Assembly: GCA_029975475.1 (NCBI GenBank)
Contig: JARKPB010000001.1
Coordinates: 1-58,911 of the forward strand
Source of the DNA: Anaerolineaceae bacterium
GTDB taxonomy: Bacteria; Chloroflexota; Anaerolineae; Anaerolineales; Anaerolineaceae
Direction of reading: 5' to 3'
Length of the DNA stretch: 58,911 nt
A program made the position numbers and the translations under genes. The notes beneath the pieces are model-generated. The model had not been told where the DNA came from. It searched no databases and was given only the letters and a program-made list of their open reading frames with translations. Each line of letters opens with the position of its first letter. Position 1 is the first letter of the stretch. Below, in pieces: positions 35,146-42,860 of the stretch.

Positions 35146-36225
35146 ATGAAACCAATTCGGGCTGCAATTGTTGGCTGCGGGCGCATCGCCGACCTGCACC
35201 AGCTGGGATACCAGGGGCGGGAAGACGCGGTCATCGCCGCGGTGTGCGATACCAACCAAAGCCTGGCAAAGAAACGGGCTAAATCCTGGGGGGTGGAAAA
35301 GGTTTACACCGATTACGCTCAGGTGCTGGAGGATAAAGAAATTGATCTGGTTGAGCTGCTTACCCCCCATCATCTGCATTGTCCGATGACGGTGCAGGCA
35401 GCGGCGGCCGGCAAGCATATCTCGGTTCAAAAACCGATGGCGTTAAGCGCTGCGGAAGCGGACGCGATGATCTCCGCCGCGGATAAAGCCGGTGTGATCC
35501 TGCGGGTATATGAAAATTTTGTGTATTACGCCCCGGCTGTGCGCGCGCGGCAGATGATTGAAGCCGGTGAAATTGGCGACGTGCGCGCGGTGCGCCTGCA
35601 TGTCTCCACTGGCACCGCCGATACCTCCTGGGATGTGCCGCTATCCGCCTGGCTGTGGCGCATGAATGAAAAGCAGTGCGGCGGCGGTCCGCTTGTTTTC
35701 GACCACGGTTATCACCTCTTCTCTGTGGCGTATTACCTGGGCGGCCCGGTCGAGCGGGTTTATGCCTGGATTGACAAGACGCCCCTGCAGCAGACGGCCG
35801 GGCTGCTGCATATTGACGCCCCGGCCGTGATTATGTTCCAGTACAAGGCGGAACGCAGCTACGGCGTGCTGGATATTGAGCACACCCCGAAAATGCGCAT
35901 CTACTCGCAGTATTACGCCGATGACGACCGCATCGAGGTGATCGGCGAAAAAGGTATCCTGTTTATCAACCGTTATACCGCCCGCACCGTGGATTTACCC
36001 GAGCTCATGCTGTTTAAGGACGGCAAGACCACGCCGATACCGGTTGAGGGTGTGGAATGGCACGACAGTTTTATCGCTGCCACGCGCGATTGCTTTGAAA
36101 AAATTCAGGCCGGCCAGCAGCCGCGCCTGGACGGCCCCACCGGAAAAGCGGTCCTGCAGTTTGCCCTGGCTGCGCTGCAGTCCGCGGCTCAGGGGCGTGA
36201 AATCCGCCCGGCGGAGGTCGAATAG
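35146..36225 (+). CDS. Gfo/Idh/MocA-family oxidoreductase
   Basis: A 359-residue NAD(P)-dependent sugar or cyclitol dehydrogenase. RAAIVGCGRIADLH is the dinucleotide-binding motif at residues about 4-17. The family EKP motif reads QKP (SVQKPMALSAAEAD), keeping the Lys. GGPLVFDHGYHLFSVAYYLGG holds the conserved Asp and His of the active site. Members oxidise inositols, glucose, 1,5-anhydro sugars and others; inositol dehydrogenase (IolG) is in this family, so it could catalyse a first oxidation. Last gene of the operon. Confidence 0.87.
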   Translation: MKPIRAAIVGCGRIADLHQLGYQGREDAVIAAVCDTNQSLAKKRAKSWGVEKVYTDYAQVLEDKEIDLVELLTPHHLHCPMTVQAAAAGKHISVQKPMALSAAEADAMISAADKAGVILRVYENFVYYAPAVRARQMIEAGEIGDVRAVRLHVSTGTADTSWDVPLSAWLWRMNEKQCGGGPLVFDHGYHLFSVAYYLGGPVERVYAWIDKTPLQQTAGLLHIDAPAVIMFQYKAERSYGVLDIEHTPKMRIYSQYYADDDRIEVIGEKGILFINRYTARTVDLPELMLFKDGKTTPIPVEGVEWHDSFIAATRDCFEKIQAGQQPRLDGPTGKAVLQFALAALQSAAQGREIRPAEVE

Positions 36226-36237
36226 GTCCATCCAATC

Positions 36238-36265
36238 AGCGCCCGCAAGGGCGCTTTTCTTTTCC
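36238..36265 (+). terminator. Terminator of the IolD-like operon
   Basis: AGCGCCC (36238-36244), loop GCAA, GGGCGCT (36249-36255), followed by TTTCTTTTCC. A strong GNRA-loop intrinsic terminator directly after the Gfo/Idh/MocA gene. Confidence 0.9.
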
Positions 36266-36306
36266 CATCTTTCTGGTAATGCTAAAATCAGATCAGAGGG
36301 AAGGGT

Positions 36307-38088
36307 ATGAGCCTGCAGGAATGGATTATCTTTGCAATTCTGCTGGCCGCGCTGGCTTTATTTATCAGCGGGCGCTGGCGTTACGATGTGGTGGCTCTGC
36401 TGGCATTACTGACGGCCGTATTAACCGGCCTGGTGCCCGCCGGCCGCGCATTTAGCGGCTTTAGTAACCCGGCGGTGATCACCGTGGCGGCGGTGCTGGT
36501 CTTAAGCCGCGGATTGCAGAATTCCGGGATTGTGGAAAGGATCAGCCAGCTGCTGGGACGATTAAAAGGCGGGCTGACCATCCAGCTGGGAGCGTTAACC
36601 GGTCTGGTAGCGCTGCTCTCGGCTTTCATGAACAATGTTGGCGCGCTGGCTTTATTTCTGCCTGTCGCGCTGGAAGTCGCGCGGAAAAAGAACCTCCCCG
36701 CTTCCGCCCTGTTGATGCCAATGGCTTTTGCTTCGCTGCTGGGCGGGATGACTACCCTGATCGGCACGCCCCCCAATATCATCGCGTCATCCTTCCGCCA
36801 ACAGGTGAGCGGCCAGCCCTTTGCGATGTTTGATTTTACACCCGTCGGTTTTGGAGTCGCACTGGCCGGCTTGCTGTTCATTACTCTGATTGGCTGGCGG
36901 CTCATCCCAGCGCGGCGCAGCGCTGCGCTGGGCGGCTCGATCTTTGAAATTGAAAATTACGTTACCGAAGCCCGCCTGCGATCCGATTCACCCCTTGCGG
37001 GAAAGCGGCTGCGAGAAATCGCCGCTTTCAGCGAGGCGCAAACAGTGATTATCGGGCTGGTGCGCGGCCGCGAACGGCGCATGGATCCCTCGGCCCGCAC
37101 GGTGTTACAACCGGGGGACACGCTGATTCTCTCATCCGATACCCTTGGCTTGCAGAAACTGATCGAATCGGCGGGACTGGAGCTGGTGGGCAGCAAACGG
37201 ATTGAGAAGCCGCAGCTGGAAAGCGAAGATGTCGCCATGAGTGAGGTGGTCATCGCCCCCGACTCGTTGATGATCGGCGCCACGGCGCGCAGCCTGAATT
37301 TGCGCGCCGAATATGGGATCAACCTGCTGGCCGTGTCCCGCCAGGGAGAGGTGCTGCGCAGCCGGCTTGACCGCATCCGTTTTCGCAGCGGCGATGTGCT
37401 CTTGCTGCAAAGTCATGTCGAGACGCTCAAAGAAACGCTGGGGATTCTGGGCTGTCTGCCGCTGGCCAGCCGTCCGCTGCGCATCGGCCAGCCGCGCCGT
37501 TTGCTGCTGGGATTGGCGATCTTCGCAGCGGCGCTGTTGATCACCGCGCTGGGATGGCTTTCCGCGCCGATCGCTTTCACCGCCGGAGCGGTCGGGATGG
37601 TCCTGGCCCGCGTGGTTAACCTGCGGGAGGCGTATGAGAGCATTGACTGGCCGATCTTAATCCTGCTCGGCGCGATGATCCCAGTGGGTGATGCGCTCGA
37701 AACCAGCGGCGGCGCCCAGCGGGTGGCTGGCTTTCTGCTGACCTTTTCTGATGCTGTTTCACCGGCCTGGACTTTGCTGATCCTGCTGGTGGCGACCATG
37801 TTCCTTTCGGACCTGGTCAACAACGCGGCCGCGGTGGTGCTGATGGCGCCAATTGGCATTCGCCTGGCGCAAGGGATGGCTGTGTCGGTGGATCCATTTT
37901 TAATGGCGATCACCATTGGCGCGTCCTGCGCTTTTCTGACGCCCATCGGCCACCAATCCAACACCCTGGTGATGGGTCCCGGGGGGTATCGTTTTGGCGA
38001 TTACTGGCGGGTTGGCCTTTTACTGGAAGGAATAGTGGCCGCGGTAGCCATTCCCCTGCTGCTAACGATCTGGCCGTTCTTCCCCTGA
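36307..38088 (+). CDS. SLC13/DASS-type permease with two RCK-C (TrkA-C) domains
   Basis: A 593-residue transporter. Two membrane halves (residues 1-205 and about 395-593) each carry the DASS ion/substrate loop, AFMNNVGALALFLPVA and LVNNAAAVVLMAPI, and MTTLIGTPPNIIASS. Between them are two RCK-C domains (LRSDSPLAGKRLREIAAFSEAQTVIIGLVR and APDSLMIGATARSLNLRAEYGINLLAVSR). This organisation is typical of bacterial SLC13-like permeases for dicarboxylates, sulfate or other anions. Substrate cannot be read. It is preceded by a candidate -10 (TAAAAT, 36283-36288) and GAGGGAAGG. Confidence 0.87.
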   Translation: MSLQEWIIFAILLAALALFISGRWRYDVVALLALLTAVLTGLVPAGRAFSGFSNPAVITVAAVLVLSRGLQNSGIVERISQLLGRLKGGLTIQLGALTGLVALLSAFMNNVGALALFLPVALEVARKKNLPASALLMPMAFASLLGGMTTLIGTPPNIIASSFRQQVSGQPFAMFDFTPVGFGVALAGLLFITLIGWRLIPARRSAALGGSIFEIENYVTEARLRSDSPLAGKRLREIAAFSEAQTVIIGLVRGRERRMDPSARTVLQPGDTLILSSDTLGLQKLIESAGLELVGSKRIEKPQLESEDVAMSEVVIAPDSLMIGATARSLNLRAEYGINLLAVSRQGEVLRSRLDRIRFRSGDVLLLQSHVETLKETLGILGCLPLASRPLRIGQPRRLLLGLAIFAAALLITALGWLSAPIAFTAGAVGMVLARVVNLREAYESIDWPILILLGAMIPVGDALETSGGAQRVAGFLLTFSDAVSPAWTLLILLVATMFLSDLVNNAAAVVLMAPIGIRLAQGMAVSVDPFLMAITIGASCAFLTPIGHQSNTLVMGPGGYRFGDYWRVGLLLEGIVAAVAIPLLLTIWPFFP

Positions 38089-38091
38089 TGA

Positions 38092-39207
38092 TCAGTCTGG
38101 AATCCTCTTTTCGTAAACCCGGTAACGGCGGCACAGCTTTGCGCCGAGTTTAACCACAGCGTTGTTCATCGGGTAATTATCTTCAAGAATATAGTTGATC
38201 TCCATACGCCGGATACGGCCAATCATGTTTTCATATACTTTGCGGTAAAGCAGGGGATCAACCGCTTTCCCGTGGTATTCCGGAATCACCCCCAGTGCCC
38301 ACATGCGATAATCCTGAATTTTCGGCACGCCGGTGAGCAGCCGGTACCACCCAAAAGGCAGCAGGCGGCCATTCATTCCCCTTAAGACCTGGTTGATGTC
38401 CGGCAGCGCCATGGCAAACCCGACTGGCCGGCCAGAAGGATCTTCGGCGATTAGCAATCCGTCCGGGTTGACGATTTGTTTCAAATCCCGCGCCATTGCC
38501 CGGCCTTCCGCTTCAGTCACCGGGTAAAAGCCCCAGTTCTCCGAGATCGAGCGGTTTGCCAGCGTCACCATGGTCACCACTTCTTCTTCCAGGTTCTTCA
38601 GGTTGACCGAGCGGATCTGTATCCCATAGCGTTTCTGCACAATATCCGTCAGGGTCAGAATACGCTCGGGGATGGCGTAATCTTCGCGAGTGTCAATGTA
38701 GTAAACGAGGAGATCTTTTGCCTTCTGCAGTCCGAAGGCGGTCAGGTAGTGGTTATATACCGGGGGGTTGTACGGTGCCAGGATCACCGGCGGCGGCGAA
38801 AAGCCTTCCACCACGGTGCCCCATTCCTGGCTGGCAAAACTCCACGGTCCGCGCATGATGTGCATCCCGCGCGCAGCCAGCCAGTCCTGGGCGGTCTGCA
38901 GCAGCAGCGCCGCGCCTTCCGCGCTGCTGGCTTCGAATGAGCCAAACAAACCGATCGGCTGCTGCCAGTGTTCCAGCGCCAGGCTGTCGGTAAAGGCTGA
39001 AATGCGCCCGGTGATCTGACCGTTCTCTTCCAGCAGGAAGAGCTGGTATGTGCAGTGATCCAGCATTGGGTTGCGCGCCGGGATGAACTGGCTGGCCTGT
39101 TCGCTGCGCAGCGGCGCCACCCAGTTAGGGTCGTCCCGGTACAGGCGGTAGGGCAGATCGAGAAAGGCTTGCAATTCGCGGCGGGTTTTAACAGCAAGGA
39201 TGCGCAT
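38092..39207 (-). CDS. GNAT-like N-acetyltransferase family protein
   Basis: A 371-residue soluble protein. The N-terminal part begins MRILAVKTRRELQAFLDLPYRLYRDDPNWVAPL, a pattern I know from bacterial proteins annotated as GNAT-related, and the C-terminal half contains GFAMALPDINQVL and MWALGVIPEYHGKAVDPLLYRKVYENM, which resembles the acetyl-CoA-binding region of GNAT enzymes. The start at 39207 is supported by AGGAGATT eight bases upstream; an upstream in-frame start is rejected. Its stop is 3 nt from the stop of the convergent permease gene. Substrate unknown. Confidence 0.72.
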   Translation of the reverse strand: MRILAVKTRRELQAFLDLPYRLYRDDPNWVAPLRSEQASQFIPARNPMLDHCTYQLFLLEENGQITGRISAFTDSLALEHWQQPIGLFGSFEASSAEGAALLLQTAQDWLAARGMHIMRGPWSFASQEWGTVVEGFSPPPVILAPYNPPVYNHYLTAFGLQKAKDLLVYYIDTREDYAIPERILTLTDIVQKRYGIQIRSVNLKNLEEEVVTMVTLANRSISENWGFYPVTEAEGRAMARDLKQIVNPDGLLIAEDPSGRPVGFAMALPDINQVLRGMNGRLLPFGWYRLLTGVPKIQDYRMWALGVIPEYHGKAVDPLLYRKVYENMIGRIRRMEINYILEDNYPMNNAVVKLGAKLCRRYRVYEKRIPD

Positions 39208-39223
39208 GGGAATCTCCTCTCGA

Positions 39224-40522
39224 TCAATCTTCGCTGTCTTCCTCACCGGGGCGGGAAAGGCCGATGCCCTGGCGGTCAGCTTCGCGCGCTTCGTCGCGGT
39301 CGTCCTGATCGGCAAAGCTGCGTTGAATGGATTTATCCACCCGGTGGAGCTGGTCTTGAACTGCCGAGCGGCGCACGGCGGGTAAAATTTCTTCCAGGTC
39401 CATCAGCAGCGCGCGCAGGCGGCGCATCACCTGCAGCGAGCCCGCGCCGTAGTAACGGATCTCATCCACCGCAAGCCCAAGGAAATCTTCCCAATCCGGA
39501 ACCGGGAAAACCAGACGCGGTTTTCCGCGTCTGTCGCGGAGAAGACCGGGGCCCAGCCTGCGCTGGCCCACCCGGCGCAGCAGGTCGTCCAGCTGGTCGA
39601 TGGCCTGCACGGCGGTGGTCGGGTCGTTGACCGCCGGGGAGAGGGCTTTGATGGCGATGTCCACGATCAGGCGCAGGGCATACTTGGGATCCTGTTCGAT
39701 GGTGCGTTGATAACCAAGGACGACGCAGCCGCGCAGGCTGGCATCCGCCAGCTTCTGGTGCGCGCCGCGCAGGCGCAGCAGCACGCCGCCATCCGGCACG
39801 GTGTCTCCCACGGCGTAGTTCACCTCAATCACGCCGCCAGCGCGCTGCGCCAGACTGACCAGACGCGGAAGGTTGAGCTCTAATACTGCGGCCGGACCGC
39901 CGCGGTGGTGAAGGCACTGAGTGACCGGAATTTTTTCCAGCTCGGGCAGCTCGCCTGCCTGATCGTTATCCTTGCCCAGGGCGTGGGGGTAGAGTTCTTC
40001 AATCACCTGCCGCCCCTGGCGCCCGATGCGGTGCAGCACATTGGTCACCTGAAGAACGGTCAGGCGCTGGATCAGCGCCAGGAACATCGCCAGGCTGGCC
40101 AGCACCAGCAGGATCGCGGTCAGCACGGTGATATCCGGTACGCGCGCCGAGGTGGTGGTCGGGTCAACTTCCACCTGGGCGATCAGCGCAAAGACGAAAG
40201 AGGCAGAAAACACCCCCAGCGAATGTTCCACCACCGGGTCATGCAGGAAGATGGCCGCCAGGCGCGGGGAATAGGCGCTAGAACCAAACTGCACCATTAC
40301 AATCGCCATCGAAAAGACAAAGCCTGTGAAGACGATCATCCCCGACGATATCGCGGAAAGCAGGGCGGCGGCGGACCCGGGGGAGAACAGCCTGAACGGC
40401 AGCGGGAAGGCGCGGTCGAGCATGGGCAGTAACCGCCCCAGCAAAATCGCGGTGAAAATATAAACAGCCGGGATCAACCAGACGCGCGCCTGACGGCGGA
40501 AACGGGGCGAAATGGGTGCCAT
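39224..40522 (-). CDS. DUF2254-family membrane protein
   Basis: A 432-residue protein. The first half has four hydrophobic segments and matches DUF2254: AISSGMIVFTGFVFSMAIVMVQFGSSAYSPRL and FLHDPVVEHSLGVFSASFVFALIA. The soluble C-terminal part carries DIAIKALSPAVNDPTTAVQAIDQLDDLLRRVG, also typical. Function is not known. The tail is highly charged (DDRDEAREADRQGIGLSRPGEEDSED). It ends 16 nt upstream of the acetyltransferase-like gene on the same strand. Confidence 0.85.
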   Translation of the reverse strand: MAPISPRFRRQARVWLIPAVYIFTAILLGRLLPMLDRAFPLPFRLFSPGSAAALLSAISSGMIVFTGFVFSMAIVMVQFGSSAYSPRLAAIFLHDPVVEHSLGVFSASFVFALIAQVEVDPTTTSARVPDITVLTAILLVLASLAMFLALIQRLTVLQVTNVLHRIGRQGRQVIEELYPHALGKDNDQAGELPELEKIPVTQCLHHRGGPAAVLELNLPRLVSLAQRAGGVIEVNYAVGDTVPDGGVLLRLRGAHQKLADASLRGCVVLGYQRTIEQDPKYALRLIVDIAIKALSPAVNDPTTAVQAIDQLDDLLRRVGQRRLGPGLLRDRRGKPRLVFPVPDWEDFLGLAVDEIRYYGAGSLQVMRRLRALLMDLEEILPAVRRSAVQDQLHRVDKSIQRSFADQDDRDEAREADRQGIGLSRPGEEDSED

Positions 40523-40601
40523 ACGGGTACTCCAGGTGGTCTGGTATTGATTGTATGCCTTTTTTTGCCCGGCGGTTCCCCAATTCCCCTATTAAACCAG
40601 A

Positions 40602-40626
40602 CAGGCAGCCCGACGGCGGCTGCCTG
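40602..40626 (-). terminator. Hairpin between the ABC exporter and DUF2254 genes
   Basis: A perfect 9-bp stem CAGGCAGCC (40602-40610) / GGCTGCCTG (40618-40626). A second hairpin, GAGAGGA (40672-40678) / TCCTCTC (40688-40694), lies closer to the ABC permease gene. Neither has a strong T tract. They probably end the ABC operon transcript, but this is weak evidence. Confidence 0.4.
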
Positions 40627-40755
40627 CTGTACTACCTGTAAACCTTACCCAATCAACTTTTTGGAGAGAAGGAGAGGATGTTTCTACTCCTCTCTGAATA
40701 TAACCGGTCTGAATTAAAAAACCCTGAAGTTAATGTTAGCGATTCGTTAATGTTT

Positions 40756-41532
40756 TTAAATCGGAAGATCGCGCCGGTCAAAACGCAGGACGGCTGCCAG
40801 CCCCAGCAGGAATGTCCCGGCGGCCAGCACCAGGGCACTGCTGCTGGTGGCGTCGTGAATCAGCGGGTCGGCGCCGGCGTAATAGTAAAACGGCGAAAGC
40901 GGGCGAAGGGCGGCGATTTCGTTAATGAAATCTGGCAGCAGATCAGCCAGGAAAAACAAGCCCATCATGATCAGGGCGAGGTCGCGGCTAAACGTAACCC
41001 GGCCAAAATGGCAGCCGAACAAGGCGGCTAATCCGCCAAAAAAGAATGCCAGCATGGTCAGGTTTCCGCAAATCTGCGCCAGTTTGCCGTAAGGCAGGCC
41101 CCCGAGGAAGGCCGCGTTCCATAAGAACAGCAGCCCCAGGACGGACGCGGCCAGGACAGCGCAGGAAATCAACAGAGCCGCCAGCCGTTCCAGAATTAAA
41201 CGGCGGCGCGTGATCGGGCCGGCCAGCAGCAGCGCCAGCGCGCCGCTTTCTTCATCTGCGGCGGTCAGGCGGCTGCCGGCCTGAATGGCAAAGAGGCTCA
41301 TCCCCAGCGGCAGGAACCATTCAAACAGCAGAATATTCAACCAGCCGGCGGTTGAGCCGGGCCGCAGGGTATGGACCTGCAGACCGCCCAGCCAGCCCGC
41401 GGCAGCCGGTATGCGCGTCAGCAGGCTGTACAGCAAGCACAGCGCCAGCGTTCCGCCGCCGACGATCATTAACCAGCGCAGTAAAACTGGCCGCTGGGTT
41501 TTCAGAGTCAGGGCCAGAAGATTAAGCCGCAC
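40756..41532 (-). CDS. ABC-2-type transporter permease
   Basis: A 258-residue protein with about six membrane segments (LRWLMIVGGGTLALCLLYSLL near the start, SALVLAAGTFLLGLAAVLRF near the end). The charged loop AADEESGALALLLAGPITRRRLILERL is typical of ABC-2 export permeases. It overlaps the ATPase gene by 11 nt. It would form the membrane part of an exporter of unknown substrate, with the preceding ATPase. Confidence 0.82.
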   Translation of the reverse strand: MRLNLLALTLKTQRPVLLRWLMIVGGGTLALCLLYSLLTRIPAAAGWLGGLQVHTLRPGSTAGWLNILLFEWFLPLGMSLFAIQAGSRLTAADEESGALALLLAGPITRRRLILERLAALLISCAVLAASVLGLLFLWNAAFLGGLPYGKLAQICGNLTMLAFFFGGLAALFGCHFGRVTFSRDLALIMMGLFFLADLLPDFINEIAALRPLSPFYYYAGADPLIHDATSSSALVLAAGTFLLGLAAVLRFDRRDLPI

Positions 41533-42424
41533 AGGCGCTCACCCCGTAGAAGCGCGCATAGACTTCATCCAGGCTGGGCTGCTGGCTGATAAAATCTGTT
41601 ACCCGGAACTGGCTGGCCGCTTTAATCAGCGCGTCCGCGTCGCCAAACAACGTGCAGCGCAGTTTATAATCTTCCAGACGCAGATCAGCCAGGTTGGGCA
41701 GGCGGGTGAACACCTGGGGGTCGATTTGCGCGGCAAAGCGCATTTCAACTTTGCGCAGCGCGCGCTGGCGCAGCTTGACCCCACGTTCCACCGCCAGCAG
41801 GCGACCGTTGTGGATCACGGCGGCGCGGTCGCAGATGCGCTCCATTTCGCCGATCGAAGCCGAAGCGAAGAAAATGGACTGCCCTTCAGCCCGGGCTTCA
41901 CCCAGCAGCTGATAAAAGGCATCCAGCGCGGGGCCGTCCAGGTCGCGGGTGGGTTCATCTAACAAAATGAGTTCGGGACGGTGCATAAAGGCCTGCACCA
42001 GGCCGATGCGGCGCAGCTCTGAACGCGAACAGCAGGTAAGCGGTTTTTCCAGAGACAGGTCCAGGCGCGCTGCCAGACTGCGGGTATAGTCTTCATCCCA
42101 GCTGGCGCGCAGCGCTCCCAGAGAACGCAGAAAGTCTATTCCAGTGAGGCGCGGCTGAGCAGGAAATTCCGCGCCTAAATACCCCACTTCGCGCCGGATT
42201 TGCGCGCCGTGTTTCCGGCTGTCTTTTCCAAGGATCCAGGCGCTGCCGCTGCTCGGTCGGATGAAGTCCAGCAGCAGCCGGATGGTGGTGGTTTTGCCCG
42301 CGCCTTGCGGGCCGAGAAAACCGTAAACTTCACCGGGTTCGATCTCTAAGGTGAGATCTTCGATGGCGGTCTGGCGGCCGAAATTTTTGGCCAGATTTTG
42401 GGTATGCACAACCAGATAGCGCAT
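41522..42424 (-). CDS. ABC transporter ATP-binding protein with altered signature and H-loop
   Basis: A 300-residue ATPase. Walker A is GPQGAGKTTT near residue 40 and Walker B is LILLDEPTRDLDG near residue 160. Odd points are the signature region, CCSRSELRR in place of LSGGQ or YSxGM, and the H-loop, FFASASIGEME, where the usual SSH has Ser in place of His. The DLDG after Walker B is close to the D-loop. The C-terminal domain resembles drug and lantibiotic exporter ATPases. The ATG at 42424 has GGAGG directly upstream and is chosen over longer starts, which would run into a leader with its own small ORF. Confidence 0.85.
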   Translation of the reverse strand: MRYLVVHTQNLAKNFGRQTAIEDLTLEIEPGEVYGFLGPQGAGKTTTIRLLLDFIRPSSGSAWILGKDSRKHGAQIRREVGYLGAEFPAQPRLTGIDFLRSLGALRASWDEDYTRSLAARLDLSLEKPLTCCSRSELRRIGLVQAFMHRPELILLDEPTRDLDGPALDAFYQLLGEARAEGQSIFFASASIGEMERICDRAAVIHNGRLLAVERGVKLRQRALRKVEMRFAAQIDPQVFTRLPNLADLRLEDYKLRCTLFGDADALIKAASQFRVTDFISQQPSLDEVYARFYGVSACAA

Positions 42425-42464
42425 CGCAGCCTCCTTGTCCAGAATCTCATCCGTGAAAACAGAG

Positions 42465-42555
42465 CGCCGGCTGATACGAGAGGTACCAGCCGGCGGAATG
42501 ACCATACCGGAAGCAAGGCAGGCCGCAGCGCGCAGCCTAAGCGGGTACCTCCCGC
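42465..42555 (-). promoter_or_regulatory. Attenuator-like RNA leader of the ABC exporter
   Basis: Read on the minus strand, hairpin A is GCGGG-AGGTA-CCCGC (42555-42541) and hairpin B is CGCCGGCTG / CAGCCGGCG (42495-42487 and 42473-42465), followed by CTCTGTTTTC. Hairpin A contains GAGGTACC and hairpin B contains the complementary GGTACCTC, so the two can pair with each other instead of folding separately. Hairpin A lies on the last codons of the small upstream ORF, so translation would open it. This is the layout of ribosome-mediated attenuation. No experimental support. Confidence 0.5.
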
Positions 42556-42719
42556 AGAGATGCGGTCTTCCGCAACCTGGCCCGCCCACCTGAAGCGGTC
42601 CGGCCAAAGAAGCGGTTTAAGCGCGTCTCTATATTATGAATGATCCGGGACGACAGATAGGAGCCACGTCTAAGAGGTGGCACACTATCGGAACTGCCGT
42701 CCTTCTCTTCGCAAACCAT
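42537..42719 (-). CDS. Small leader ORF upstream of the ABC exporter
   Basis: A 60-codon ORF beginning MVCEEKDGSSDSV and ending in RKTASLREVPA. It is preceded by AAGGAG seven bases before the ATG and by a strong promoter (TTGACA-N17-TACAAT). No family was recognised. The central SSRIIHNIETRLNRFFG looks like an amphipathic helix. It ends 112 nt before the ABC ATPase start and overlaps the attenuator hairpin, so it may act as a leader peptide rather than as a free protein. It could also be a small transporter-linked protein. Confidence 0.45.
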   Translation of the reverse strand: MVCEEKDGSSDSVPPLRRGSYLSSRIIHNIETRLNRFFGRTASGGRARLRKTASLREVPA

Positions 42720-42770
42720 AAAATTGCTCCTTATCACGGTAAAAACCGATTGGCTTTTTCAGCCTTCTTG

Positions 42771-42799
42771 ATTGTATTCAACGGCGGGCAGCTTGTCAA
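42771..42799 (-). promoter_or_regulatory. Promoter of the ABC exporter leader
   Basis: On the minus strand, a perfect TTGACA (42799-42794), 17-nt spacer and TACAAT (42776-42771). The start site would be near 42764, 45 nt before the small ORF and about 340 nt before the ATPase gene. It is back to back with the LuxR-Kelch promoter about 75 bp away. Confidence 0.8.
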
Positions 42800-42848
42800 T
42801 GGATTTCAGCGCGGCAACCCGGGGAATATTTCCTCTCCGGCAATGGCA

Positions 42849-42854
42849 TATAAT
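42849..42854 (+). promoter_or_regulatory. -10 box of a probable leaderless promoter for the LuxR-Kelch gene
   Basis: A perfect TATAAT ends six bases before the ATG at 42861. There is no Shine-Dalgarno. The -35 position has no clear match. This is the same arrangement as at 26056-26068. Confidence 0.5.
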
Positions 42855-42860
42855 TCAAAT

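Noticed and set aside
29438-36225. Sulfoquinovose transketolase-type pathway as the identity of the operon
   Set aside because: The transketolase and RpiB-type genes fit, but no sulfosugar glycosidase, sulfoacetaldehyde gene or sulfonate exporter is present, while the IolD-like and MmsA genes point elsewhere. Not fully excluded.
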